A DNA stretch of 64,000 nt from Myxocyprinus asiaticus (lineage: Eukaryota; Chordata; Actinopteri; Cypriniformes; Catostomidae): assembly GCF_019703515.2 (NCBI RefSeq), contig NC_059346.1, forward strand, positions 15,407,001 to 15,471,000, in the 5' to 3' direction. Below, one piece after another: positions 44,971-56,440 of this stretch (its first letter is position 1; each line of letters opens with the position of its first letter). The notes under the pieces were generated by a model, which had not been told where the DNA came from, searched no databases, and worked only from the letters and a program-made list of their open reading frames with translations. A program made the position numbers and the translations under genes.

Positions 44971-46575
44971 ATGCTTTTCCGATTGTGTGTTATTCCTGGT
45001 TGTGCTCGTTATCGCTCACCTTCTAACGGTCATGATCACTGTCTTTCGTGTCTGGGCACTGCTCACGCGGAGACAGCGTTCGTGGATGGTCATGTTCTCA
45101 TTGCGAGAATATGTCCATGGCAACGTTGCAGTCGCGGCTCGCCTTCATAAGAAAGCGAGCCACCCCAGAGGCTCCCGCCTCGGTCCTTTTACCCACGGGT
45201 TTGAGGCCAACGCGGCTAGCACTGGGGGCGATTTGGGGACCCCAATGGGACCGCCTCCACTGGGTATCCCCCCGCGGACCTCCCATTCCCCAGCACGCTC
45301 TTCTGCTCCGATCGGGCTTCCGGGTGAGTCTGCCGGCTCGTCTCATGGCGAGTTCGACCTCTTATTCGGAGCCCGCAAAAGTGATGAGCTCTCGAGCGCA
45401 GCATCAGAGAGCGGGCTCGTCCAGTCGGAAGCCTCAGCTGGGCTCCTCCCTTCGGGGTCGATCGCCCAGTCACAGGCTGACGCGGAGATGACGACATGCT
45501 TTCCCGGGCAGTCGCGAGCGTCGGTTAGAGTGGATTTCACCGCTCTTCCCTGAACCCTCGCGGCTCGGTGATTGGTTCCTGGGCTTGCGGCGCCGCTCAA
45601 AGCCACGCCCCGCCCTGTTCCTTTCTTCCCGGAAGTGCATGAAGAGCTGACAAGGTCGCGGGAGGCACTTTTTACTGCCCGGTCCTGATCTTTTCAGCAT
45701 GGCTCTCCTGCAAGCCCGTCAAGGCGCTAAAGGAACTGCACGAGGGTAGTTCTGCCCCGGGATTGATGCAGGAACTGCGCTTGGTGACCGACCTCGCTCT
45801 CCGAGTGACGGAGGTCACGGCGCGGTCTCTCAGGCAGACGATGGCCACACTAGTGGTCCAGGAGTGCCACCTTTGGCTCAACCTGGTCGAGATGGGTGAG
45901 GCCGACAAGACACGATTCCTTGCTGCCCCATTTCCCAGGCGGGCCTATTCGGCCACACCGTCGAGGGCTTTGCCCAGCAGTTCTCGATGGTAGAGCAGTA
46001 GATGGATGCTAGCCGGCTTATCCTGCCCCGGCGCGGCTCAAGATCCCACACCCCATCTACTCATCGCCAAGGGCGTCCCCCTGCGGTAACTGCACCGGCT
46101 CCGCCGCAGCCCGCCCCTTCGGCCTGGCCCCGGCATGGAACCCACCGCAGGAAGCAGACGCCACCCGTCTCGCGGCTGCCCAGAACCCGTGAAAGGCTTC
46201 AAAGCGCCCTTGAGACGGGCGACCCAGGGACAACGAAACCCGCTGCTCTGGAGCTGGTAAGCAGATCTTTATCTTTTTGTTACCTTTTGCATTCAATTGC
46301 GCTGCATGCCCAAGTGGCTGCAGTACTCAAGAGCTCAGCAAGAGTGGTTTCCTTGTTCCCTGGGTCACATATCCGGTGTGTACGGCTGGCATCACGACCA
46401 CCGTCCACCACTCCATGTGGCAGGTTGGCGCTCCAGCGGCGGTCTCCCGCCCTGAGCGCCCAGCTGTGGCACAAATCCGCCCCCGATGTGACAGTCTCCA
46501 CGGGTCACGAGGACAGGCCTCTTCCTTCCCGTCCCAGGCTGTACCGGGGGTGGTCACAAGGAGCCAGGTAAGTGC
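44971..46575 (+). pseudogene. DIRS Gag-like gene, multiply frameshifted (copy D)
   Basis: The ATG at 44971 begins MLFRLCVIPGCARYRSPS and leads to HCLSCLG. A one-base deletion near 45,092 shifts the frame before CSHCENMSMATLQSRLAF, and further shifts follow near 45,180. The middle (ANAASTGGDLGTPMG ... ESGLVQ) lies in the frame ending at 45553. Near 45,690 a stretch of roughly 180 bp present in copy C is missing. LWLNLVEMGEADKTRFLAAP is at 45870-45930 and the basic Pro-rich tail at 46002-46270. Compared with copy C this one keeps the start codon but has lost frame integrity. Confidence 0.8.
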
Positions 46576-47625
46576 TTCGATGTCCTCGGACTCAGCACGG
46601 CCACAACGTGGTGTGGCACCTCGAGCTCCGCCCCGCCGCGAGGCCCCACCTGCTGGTACATCCGATGACGTTGTCCCTTTGGTCCCCCTTGTGCGGAACT
46701 TGGACGCATGGCTTGCGCCTTCCAGTCTGTCACGAGGGCTGGTCCGGACCGTCCGACTCGGCTGCGCAATTCACTTCGCCGGGCATCCGCCCAGGTCCAG
46801 CGGTGTCCACTTCACCTTGGTGAAAGACAAAAACGCTGCTACCTTGCGCGGAAATCGCTACCCTCCTACGGAAGGACGCGATAGAACCTGTCCCTCCAGC
46901 CGAGATGAAGAAAGGGTTTTACAGCCCCTACTTCATTGTACCAAAAAAAGGCGGTGGGTTGCGGCCAATCTTGGACCTGCGAGTACTGAACCTGCTTTAC
47001 ACAGACTCCCGTTCAAGATGCTGACGCAAATACGCATTCTAGCGAGCATCCGGCATCAAGATTGGTTTGCGGCGGTAGACCCGAAGGATGCGTACTTTCA
47101 CGTCTCGATCCTTCCTCGACACAGACCCTTCCTGCGGTTCGCGTGCGAGGGTCAGGCGTATCAGTACAAAGTACTCCCTTTTGGCCTGTCCCTGTCTCCT
47201 CGCGTCTTTACAAAGATCACAGAGGCTGCCCTTGCCCCGTTAAGGGAGGTGGGCATTCGCATTCTCAACTATCTCGACGACTGGCTAATCTTAGCTCACT
47301 CTCGAGACGTGTTATGCGCACACAGGGACCTGGTGCTCTCACACCTCAGCCGACTAGGGCTTCGGGTCAACTGGGAAAAGAGCAAGCTCCTCCCGGTTCA
47401 GAGCATCTCTTTTCTCGGTTTGGAGTTGGACTCAGTCTCCTTGACGGCGCACCTTACGAACGAGTGCGCCTAGTCGGTGCTGGCCTGTTTGAAGGCGTTC
47501 AAACAGAAAACAGCGGTTCCACTGAAACTTTTTCAGAGGCTCCTGGGGCATATGGCATCCTCGGCGGTGGCCACCCCGCTCGGGTTGATGCATATGAGGC
47601 CGCTTCAGCACTGGCCCAGGAATTG
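46575..47625 (+). pseudogene. DIRS reverse transcriptase (copy D)
   Basis: RT motifs are clear: YSPYFIVPKKGGGLRPILDL (about 46,919-46,979, in a shifted frame), then AAVDPKDAYFHVSI (motif A), LPFGLSLSPRVFTK (motif B), YLDDWLILAHS (motif C, 47270-47302) and LGLRVNWEKSKLLP and ISFLGLELDS (thumb side). The YLDD form and the PKDAYFHVSI block are typical of the DIRS/Ngaro branch. Two compensating frameshifts lie between about 46,830 and 47,010. The frame stops at 47473, and the thumb continues in another frame (LKLFQRLLGHMASSAV) to a deletion at about 47,625 that removes RNase H. This would be the enzyme copying the element RNA. Confidence 0.87.
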
Positions 47626-48300
47626 TGAATCCCTCCAGGCCGCGCCTCGTTCCCTCATCGGACCTCTGTAGTTTTTCAGGGTCTACAGAGAGCCCCCTTT
47701 GAGCTTTGCAGTCAGCCGAGCTTAAGGCACTCTCCTTGAAGACTGCCCTCCTGACTGCGCTCACTTCCATCAAGAGGGTAGGTGACCTGCAAGCGTTCTC
47801 TGTCAGCGAAACGTGCCTGGAGTTCGGTCCGGGCTATTCTCACGTGATCCTGAGACCCCGACCAGGCTATGTGCCCAAGGTTCCCACCACTCCTTTTAGG
47901 GACCAGGTGGTGAACCTGCAAGCGCTGCCCCAGGAGGAGGCAGACCCAGCCCTGTCGTTGCTGTGTCCGGTGCGCGCTTTACGCATCTATTTGGATCACA
48001 CGCAGAACTTTAGAGTCTCTGAGCAGCTCTTTGTCTGCTTTGGTGCACAGCGGAAAGGAAGCGCTGTCTCCAAGCAGAGGATCGACCACTGGCTCATTGA
48101 CGCCATAACTATGGCATATCTCGCCCAAAACATGCCGCCCCCAGTAGGGCTACAAGCCCATTCTACCCGTGGTGTAGCGGCTTCTTGGGCCCTGGCCAGA
48201 GGTGCCTCTCTAACAGACATTTGCAGAGCAGCGGGCTGGGCAACATCCAACACCTAACACCTTTGCAAGGTTCTACAACCTCCGGGTGGAACCGGTTTCA
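47626..48300 (+). pseudogene. DIRS tyrosine recombinase, C-terminal part (copy D)
   Basis: An open frame of 183 codons (47706-48257) holds LTSIKRVGDLQAFSV (Arg 24 of this frame), HSTRGVAASWALARGASL (His 152, Arg 155) and CRAAGWATSN (Trp 179). A direct duplication of the 7 bases AACACCT (48249-48255 and 48256-48262) creates a TAA stop. The catalytic Tyr segment, RFYNLR, follows in a different frame just downstream. The N-terminal core-binding half was removed by the upstream deletion. This is the only copy that still encodes the Tyr region, though out of frame. Confidence 0.87.
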
Positions 48301-49083
48301 TCCTAGGTAGTGGCACGCAACACAAGCGGATAAGCCCGGGATAGCCGGCCGGGTGTATCGCTTGCACATAGCGCCTTCCTTTTGAGCTGAAGACGTGCGC
48401 TGTTAATTCCCAGTAGTGTTCACAAAAGTTGTTCCCTGGTTGACTTCCTCCGAGCCCTGTGGTAGTCGAGTTTTCGGAGAGACTCGCTGCCGGCCCAGTA
48501 CACGCGCTAACTAAGAGCCCGGTTCTGGGGTAGGTGCTCCGCATGTGGCGGTTCCCTGTAAGGCTAACCCCATGCGATCTATATCTTCCGCTAATTCATT
48601 TCCCTGCTGGCAAACTGCGTCTTCCTTGGGCAGAGCCCCTCTGCCCCAGTCTCCATGTTATAGTAACTCCTCCCCCATTGGGCAGGATCTACCTTGAAGG
48701 CTCTCCACATGGTTGGAAAGACCATGTGATGTATTCTTCCACTTAAGTATCCCCCCCCCCTCTCTTGGGGCGAGGTGTGGTCTCCGCGGTGTCCTCCCCT
48801 TGGGAGGGACACCCCCCGACTAGACCTGGCGGCCCAGTCGGATAATCCCCCTTCTCTTTTAGGGAGTGGAAAAAGAGAAGGGGAAAGAGGCCACGACTGG
48901 GTTAAGCCTGTCTCTATCTCTGGGTAGTCGACTTGTCCCCAAAAAGGGCCGTTCGACACTCATAACTGTGTTGGGGGAGGTTACGTGTCGACCTGGTGTG
49001 CTGGCTATGAGGCACACAGCAAGTCTGCCCACCACACACCACCAGTTCACGTAACACAGTTCAGCCTTGTGGCGTTTTGTATA

Positions 49084-49187
49084 GGGACCCCTAGTGTCAC
49101 TACATCGACACCAACGTCGAGTGAGTGACAGATAGGGAACGTCATGGTTACTGGTGTAACCTCCGTTCCCTGATGGAGGGAACGAGA
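49084..49187 (+). repeat. DIRS internal complementary region (copy D)
   Basis: Bases 49084-49140 are the complement of the element's left end (44530-44587). Bases 49141-49187 are the complement of its right end (49423-49468). In DIRS elements this region is thought to template the joining of the ends into a circle. The same arrangement is present in copy C (28503-28607) and copy A (about 1440-1545). Confidence 0.88.
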
Positions 49188-50035
49188 CATTGGTCCCTCC
49201 TGCCACAACGCTGAACTACCCGCTGAAATGGCCGGACCTTATATCGGCTCCTCAGCGTAAAACCTGAATGAGTGGTTGCATACCAGCTCCTTTTATACCC
49301 GTATGTTCGGGGGAGTGGCATGCAAATACCACTCGCCAATTTTCATTGGCCTTTTATCAAAGACCAGAGGTGTCTCGGGCTCCCAAGAGTGACCCCTAGT
49401 GTCACTACATCGACACCAACGTCTCGTTCCCTCCATCAGGGAACGGAGGTTACACCAGTAACCATGACGATATTTTATTATCTTTCTAACGAATGTTGAA
49501 GAAACAGCCTGATCTCATGAAATGAATGACAACATTTTTCCAAATGACATGTTTTATTACACATATTGTGGCACTTCTCCCAAACAGATGAGGTTTTTAA
49601 AGGAATATTCCAGGTTTAATGCAAGTTAAGCTCAATTGACAGCATTTGGGGTAAAATATTGATTCCCTAAAAAAATTATGTTTTCTTGTCCCTCATTTTC
49701 TTTAAAAAAAATTAAAAATTGGGTTCCAGTGAGGCACTTACAGTGGAAGTGAATGGGGACAATCAGTACACGTTAAAATACTCATTATTTCAAAAGTATA
49801 GCCACAAGACATAAACAATATGCGTGTTAACATGATTAGTATGATAAAATTGCTTACTAACCTTTTCTGTGTGTCGATGTCATGTCAACAAACGTGTCAT
49901 GTCAACAAACCCTAAAACTAAGGCAAAAATTACGATATAAGCAACTTTACAGCTCAAATAATGCACGAGTTTTAACAGAAGAATTAATGTAAGTGCTTTT
50001 ATAAAATTATACGCTTCACATTTCTGTATTTAAAC

Positions 50036-52042
50036 TAGTGGCTGACCGATATATCAGTCGGCTGATATTATCCGCTGATATTAGCCTTATACCGATATAT
50101 CGGTATCGGCGTATATTTTACCGATATGCGCTGATATGAAAACTTTTTTTCAGAACATATAATGCAGAAAACAATGCTTTAGAATTGGTGTCATAGCGTA
50201 GTTTGTCCAGCAGAGAGCGCTCCGACTCCATTGTTTACAGAGCTGACTCTGAGCTGACGGTGGCTCTGCAGACAGTGTGGAGTTAAACGGTGTGGATTTG
50301 AGCGATCTCTTCTCATTAAATTGCTAACTAGCTTGTGAGATACATACTGAAAAGTTAATAAAAAATTACCCCATCATTTTATATAACTAATATAACATTT
50401 ACCCTGTCCCTGACAACCATGTAACTCATGTTTATTACATCTGTTTGCTGTCAGCCAGCTATAGTTTGTCAGTGCAGTCAGTAATGTAGCAGATTGAAAG
50501 GTAAACATCAGAGCAACTTTTTGCAGCTCATCAGACAACGGTGCGGTGGTGGATTGTGTGTGGTGAGTGTTGATTTCACGCTTTCACGTGTCTAGTTGGT
50601 GAGACACAATGCTGGAAAGTAAATAAAATCCATCTTTTATTCTCCATGACGACGAGCTTATAGCTAACTAGCTAACCACGTAGCTACTTTCATTATTGTC
50701 AGCTGAGTGGAAGCTAATGAGTAAACCTGTATTCACCAAACTGTTTTGTTCAGGATTCACAGTTTGGTACCCCCTTCAACTGAACAATTCCAGTCATTGC
50801 ATTTATAAAATTTAATATTTAAAAGTCTGGTTTTCCAGACATTAAAATAGGATACATAATAAAAGTAGATTTAATAAATAGTATATTTGCCCAGTATAAA
50901 TAATAATATATAGGAAATGTTTCTAAAATAAATGAGGGGTGATACATACTAATACAACAGGCTGGAAAAATAGACATTTATTAATTTTAATATCCTATAT
51001 ATATATTTTGAATGTGTTGAAACTTGACACCGGGCGACGCACCCTAAAAACGGCACCATTAGAACGGTTTCATGTTGAAGAGCCGCTTAAAAGTATGTTT
51101 TTTTCCTCTCTCGTAAATGTAAACGAGTGTAAATGCCAACATCATCATATATGTCGAAAGGACTGATGCCTGTCAACCAAAACATGAGCTCATTGATGTC
51201 ATAAAATATCAGTCTGCTTTTTTATCCCATCAGTTACTCCTGGTCGGAGGCTGCCGTAAATATTTAGTTTATACGTAGAGTTACGTCCTACATAAATTTA
51301 ATGGTGCAATGCTCAAATATTTAATAGAGCGTAAATTGTGACTTAGTGCCCATTTACGCCACAACAAGGCTAAGTTGTAACGTACGTATAGCTGCTGCAA
51401 CTGGCCCCTGATGTTTATTTAGCTATTTATTTTATTTTAATTTATTATTTATTTAAATGGTCAGCATTTGACTGATACTAAACATTACTGATGTTTATTC
51501 AGCTATTTATTTTATTTTAATTTATTCTTTATTTTAATGGTCAGCATTTGACTGATACTAAACAGTACTGATGTTTATTTAGCTATTTATTACATTTTTA
51601 TTTTTTATTTAAATGGTCAGCAATTGACTTATACTAAACATACAGTACTGATGTTAATTAACTATTTATTTTATTTCTATTTATTCTTTATTTTAATAGT
51701 GGGCAATTGACTGATACTAAACATACAGTTCTGATTTTTATTTAGCAATTTATTGTATTTTTATTTATTTATTTTCTCAGTGTTCATTTCTAGAATTTGT
51801 TGACAATGTATAATAATAATGTCAAATATTCTTTGATAAAAATATTTGTTTAAGAAAGCAGCCTTCTGAGTATCTTTGCATAGTCATATCGGTGCAAAAT
51901 CGGTGCACAATCCACATTTTTCTGTTTTCATTCCAGCTCAAAAATTAGCTATATCGGTCACCATATCGGTAATTGGTGAATTTTCCCTTTCTAAAATTGG
52001 TATCGGTATCGGTCTCAAAAATCCCATATCGGTCGGGCTCTA
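50036..52042. mobile_element. hAT-like element nested in the TTAA-type element
   Basis: Ends TAGTGGCTGACCGATATAT and (complement) TAGAGCCCGACCGATATGG. Flanks ATTTAAAC (50028-50035) and ATTTAAAA (52043-52050) form an 8-bp target duplication with one change. Subterminal sequence is rich in ATATCGGT repeats on both sides. No transposase frame in 2,007 bp. It carries the 80-bp minisatellite at 51408-51790. Confidence 0.86.
51408..51790. repeat. 80-bp minisatellite inside the nested hAT element
   Basis: CTGATGTTTATTTAGCTATT starts at 51408, 51488, 51568, 51648 and 51731 (steps 80, 80, 80, 83). Each unit ends with (A/T)GACTGATACTAAACA. The last unit is incomplete. Confidence 0.94.
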
Positions 52043-52200
52043 ATTTAAAACCTCCAAAAATTGGCCCCATCCACTTCCGTTTTAAGTTCCTCACTGTAAC
52101 ATAAATTTTTATGAGTCTAAATATTTTTTGTGGTTATCAACCTTTTGCCACAAATGCTGTCGACTGAGCTTAACGTGTATTGAACCCAGAATATTCCTTT

Positions 52201-52428
52201 AGGGTTAATGCTCTATCGAGTTTAAAATCAACAAAACCTACCTCCCTGGCTTAAACCTTAAACCTAAATCTAGTCAATAGTGTCATAAAAAGCAAATGTG
52301 TGATGACAAACATGTTATTAAGGTTAATGCTCTATCTATTTTTAAATAAACAAAACAAACGTCCCTACCCTAAACCTAAACCTAACCGATATTGTGATAA
52401 AAGCAAATGTGATGTGAAAAACACAGTT
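52201..52428. repeat. Tandem duplication, period ~118 bp
   Basis: GGTTAATGCTCTATC at 52203 recurs at 52321, followed in both by ...AAACCTAAA...ATA(G/T)TG(T/A)...AAAAGCAAATGTG. Confidence 0.82.
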
Positions 52429-53308
52429 GCTGAAGCAACCACGTAATTTTGTGGTGCTTCTATTACACTTTGACCAGGTTGTGTAGAAATGTATTTACTA
52501 ATATTGTCCAAAGACTTGCTGTTGGGCAGCAAACTCAGTACTGAACGACTTGGCCATAGCACCACACTGGCGGGACTGCAATGCAAATCTTACTGAAGCT
52601 CTCAAAAGATCCAGATTTTTGGACGTTTGTTTAGATTCTCAAAATGAGTAACAATTCTCACACTAATTATAACTTCCAGCAGAAGAAGAAACTTCTCAAC
52701 TCTCTATGTGAGAAAACAGGGGCATGCATGGTTGTTTGTAAAGGCTATCCTATCCTTGGCCCTTCGGTTCTGTTGATCGATATATTACTTAATTGACTGC
52801 TTTCATGAATGGCAACTGGCTGAAATTCCCATGTTAGACAAAACCAATTTAAAACCCAGACATGTTATGTCTACAAACAGAGTATGCCATTAATTATAAT
52901 TTAAAACATTTAAAAAGTAGAGAAAAATGGGCCATAAATTCAATTTGTTCCAGATCTTGTTGAAACAAGGTATGGTGTTGTAGCCCTGTTTGTTCTACAT
53001 TTGGCTGCTGACACATGGATAATGTTCAATATGACATCCAATGTGCACTCAGTAATTACAACCCCCAGGAAAAAGATGATTGATTTCCTCTACCGGACCA
53101 CTAAACTCCAGTTCAGATCCTTACCTAACTTTTCAATGGCAGAGATTTGACACTTTCAGACCAGTAAAACAATAGTTGATTGCAAGATAATTAAAAAGGC
53201 GTTGTGTCATACAGTATTTAACATTTGCTGAAGATAGCAATCCCAGTCTGAATTCTAAACAACTATCAGAGGACAATTAACTGATTTCACTTAATTAAGT
53301 GCAATTAA
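52429..53308. other. Gene-free stretch
   Basis: No recognised features. Confidence 0.5.
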
Positions 53309-53929
53309 TTAAAGGAATGTTATGGGTTCATAATAAATTAACCTCAATGAACAGAATTTGCAGCATAATATTTATAACCACAACAAACAATTTTGACTCG
53401 GTCCTTGTTCATTTAAAAAAAAAAAAAGCTAAAATCACGCTTACAGTAAGGCACTTACAATGGAAGTGAATGAGGCCAGCCAATAAACGTCAAAAACACA
53501 CACTGTTTCAAAAGTATAGCCACAACAGACATTAAATGTGTTTACATGATTTTAATGTTATAAAATCAGAGATTTACTGGCATTGCAGCATTTTCCAGAT
53601 TACTGAATTTACCAGCGTTACGTTGTCATGACAACAAAATTGTAATCTTGGATATAACTTTACACAGTTAAGAGTAGTATGCAATTGTATCACACTAGAG
53701 TCATGTTAACATGAATAATGTTTACATGTTGTGGCTATACTTTTGAAACGTTTATAGACTAGCCCCTGCTCACTTCCACTTTAAGTACCATAATTTAGCC
53801 ATGATTTTTGCTTCTTATTTTAAATAATTGAGGGATGATTCAAAATAATGTTTTGAGGAAAACAACTTTATATGTCACAAATGCTATTGATTGAGCTTAA
53901 TCTTGATTGTACCTGGAACATTCCTTTAA
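53309..53929. mobile_element. TTAA-type TIR element, uninterrupted copy
   Basis: Left TTAAAGGAATGTTATGGGTT; right ...CCTGGAACATTCCTTTAA. TTAA stands at both ends (53309-53312, 53926-53929). Internal phrases match the copy at 49597-52203: GGCACTTACAATGGAAGTGA on the left and CTCACTTCCACTTTAAGTAC on the right. CTATACTTTTGAAAC pairs with GTTTCAAAAGTATAG. No reading frame. Non-autonomous. Confidence 0.82.
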
Positions 53930-55838
53930 GTGAGTGCACCTGATGTTGAGATAAAACCTGAAAGTACTAAGACATGAAATGAGATTGCAATGAAAACTAT
54001 TTCAAATAAAAAGTTCCAATTAAAACAAAATCCTGAAAGTATGCGATCTTTAAATGGAAGGAATCTAAGTAAAAAATGTGTCCTCTAGTTTAAAACCCAA
54101 AATAGAACACCCAATTTGTGACAGTATAGGTCTTAGAGTACATCAATGATCTTTACACTGAAATGACATGTGCAAACGTCAAACATGCCCTTATGATTCT
54201 GATAAATCTGGCGCCTTGTGTCCGATAGCGAGTCACATGGAATGCAGCATCAGATCAGAGGATTTTTGTACCTCCCAGATACAGAGACTAATTAATCTCA
54301 CCCCACTGAGCAGATAAATAAAACCTAGCCTAGAGCACCCAGAATCGGTCAATGCAGATTAACACAATGCAGCCTGGCAGCTGGTCAGTTATGTAAAATA
54401 CCAATATACTAAACTGCAAATCTACTAATCTCAAATGTAAAGTCTAAAATTCCAGAACAGCGTTAGTAATGAAATGAGTAGAAATGAAAGGAAATATCCT
54501 CCCGTAAGCGCCAATGTGTTTGTTCACTTATGCAAACTAAAATCCCCCCAGCTGTATGAAGGATCATGTCAGCATTCATTACCTCTCAGTTTTATGTGTG
54601 CTGGTTTGGATCGGCACTCCTTTCCAACATGAGAAAGACCTTTTAGAACAATAGACTGAATAGAAAATGCATCCCATGATGACACTATAACAGAGAGAGT
54701 TCAATTGCATTACAGATGTATTTCAGCACTTAGGAGGTTTCTAGATGAGGTTAAGGGTAGACTGAGAGTTTGAGAGAGAGAAGAAAGGCTTTTGAGAACC
54801 ACCTTACATTTCAGATGGACCTCTTTGAAAATGAGTATAAACAAACCAATGTCTCTAGGTTACATGCAACTCACTACTGCAACATCTCAGCGATTGAGAA
54901 TGCACAGAATCATAAACCCCACAGTTGGCAGAAAAGCATTTCAAACAGTAGCTAGTTATTAAACCTTAATGTAACATGTCAAGCTCAATCCAGTTGCTCT
55001 CAAATTAGTTGCAGACAGGCGCTTGCCATTCAAAACACTTGTAAATGTTAAAAGGCCCACTTTCTTTTGAAGAATTTCTATTAAGTGAACAGTCTGATGT
55101 GCAACACTGCCTCTTGTTGATCATTAATACCAAAATTGCATCTAAATGCTCATCCTGAACAATCCACAGTTTGAGGAATTCGGTTCCTGATAATAAAGGC
55201 AGCTCTTCAACAAGAGCATCAGATCATACAAAGCAGAACTTTCAAAACACTGATCCTGTTACATAAACAAAGACTTGTGTTCTGTTATGTATCAGCAGAA
55301 TGTATATATTCCAACAATGGTTCATTTTGAGTTTACAGACAGTTTATATTGGCAACAAGGACCAATGAAATCTGGGTAAGACAGGTGCTGGTAGTAGCTC
55401 ATATTGGTAATAATTCAACCAACCCATAACATATTCTCGAGTTAAAACATGCTAGAATATAACAACTCTCAGTAGTTTACATGAAATGTCATGCAGTAAC
55501 AGCAGTGGCCTGAAATGTGACATGCTACACTTATTCCAAAACTATTTCAAACAAGACATTTTTAACTATTGTATAATTATTATACATTCAAAATGCAGTG
55601 ATTCAAAAAGTCGAAAAACTCAAAGTCGCAAAATATGTTATTTGTTATTAACTGCATCTGAGTTACAAGTTAAGTGCAAGTGTGAGTAAACATCCATGTG
55701 TGTGCAACCCTGCTGACGCATGAACTCTGTAGAGTCTGACTCAAATTGAAATTGTCCCAAAAACGTCATCCTCAAAATCAGCAGCTTGCATGCTTGACGT
55801 CTGATAAGACTATATATTAACTCGTATTGACCGCTTAC
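53930..55838. other. Gene-free stretch, possible intron or intergenic DNA
   Basis: No recognised features. If the splice-donor-like site at 55,838 is real, this would be the start of the first intron of a minus-strand gene. Confidence 0.35.
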
Positions 55839-56440
55839 CTGATGTCTTTCCGGCAGATTTGAAATTGACCACGGACAGAAACTGCAGAATCACTTGCACC
55901 GAACCCAACGAGTCTGGATTCGTATGAGAAATATTCTACTGCATGCTTGCCTTCATATCCACTGTGATATTTCGATCAAATAATAGGGCGCCCGGAGGCG
56001 CACACAATGGATACGTCTGCAAATGACTGTCTAGTTGATTATTTGCTCAGTACTCAGCGTGCTTTTCCATGCCTCGCTGAGTTTTCCGATCCCGTTATTC
56101 CGCGTTCACAGCTGCCGCAGAATCCGCACGCGCTGCCTTTACAGCGTCGCGCGCTCAGAGGCACACGCACGCACCCACAACTCGGGTACATAGTACCCGA
56201 TATTCGCCTCCTCTTACTCACATGCAGTGAATCAGGTCAGAGAGGAGGTGCCCTGTTTTTTGATGCTGGCAAGTGACCTGTCTGTCTGTTCTCTTCTCCT
56301 TGCGTGCGCGGCGCGTGTTTGACATCCCTGCGGTTCACAGCTAAAGCAGCCGCGCGTCAGCTCGCGCTCCACACAGCCCGACAGCACTGCCTACAGTTTT
56401 CATACAGCCACAGCACGACACACGGCATTACAATAAGTAA
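55839..56440 (-). promoter_or_regulatory. CpG-rich block, candidate promoter and first exon of a host gene
   Basis: From about 55,980 to 56,400 the sequence is markedly GC- and CpG-rich (for example GCGTCGCGCGCTC, GTGCGCGGCGCGTG, GCCGCGCGTCAGCTCGCGC), in contrast to the AT-rich surroundings. No transposon termini were recognised in it. On the minus strand, CGGAAAGACATCAG is followed by GTAAGC (55833-55838), a good splice donor, with a non-ATG open segment upstream (YEGKHAVEYFSYESRL...). This fits a CpG-island promoter and a 5' exon, perhaps untranslated, reading toward lower coordinates. The plus-strand frame at 56007-56276 is an alternative. I cannot name the gene. Confidence 0.4.

Larger units (their letters stand above)
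44530..49468 (+). mobile_element. DIRS retrotransposon copy D (longest copy)
   Basis: Left end GTTCCCTATCTGTCACTCAC at 44530; right end ...AGTAACCATGAC at 49468. The left repeat (about 44,545-44,710) is inverted at 49,261-49,430. Beyond the shared part the left end has its own tail of about 23 bp and the right end one of about 45 bp. The internal complementary region (49084-49187) contains the complement of the left tail followed directly by the complement of the right tail. That is the junction a closed circle would have, as described for DIRS elements. Gag, RT and recombinase follow in order; RNase H and half of the recombinase are deleted near 47,625. 4,939 bp, no target duplication. Confidence 0.93.
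49597..52203. mobile_element. TTAA-type TIR element, interrupted by a hAT insertion
   Basis: The left arm TTAAAGGAATATTCCAGGTT... and right arm (complement CTAAAGGAATATTCTGGGTT...) are long, imperfect inverted repeats of 80 bp or more, including GACAGCATTTG and GCACTTACAGTGGAAGTGAA / CATCCACTTCCGTTTTAAG. The left end has TTAA; the right has TTAG. Without the insertion it would be about 590 bp. A second copy is at 53309-53929. Confidence 0.75.

Noticed and set aside
56007..56276. 89-codon frame in the CpG-rich block as a host coding exon
   Set aside because: Open frames arise easily in GC-rich DNA with few stops. No known domain; kept only as an alternative in the promoter entry.
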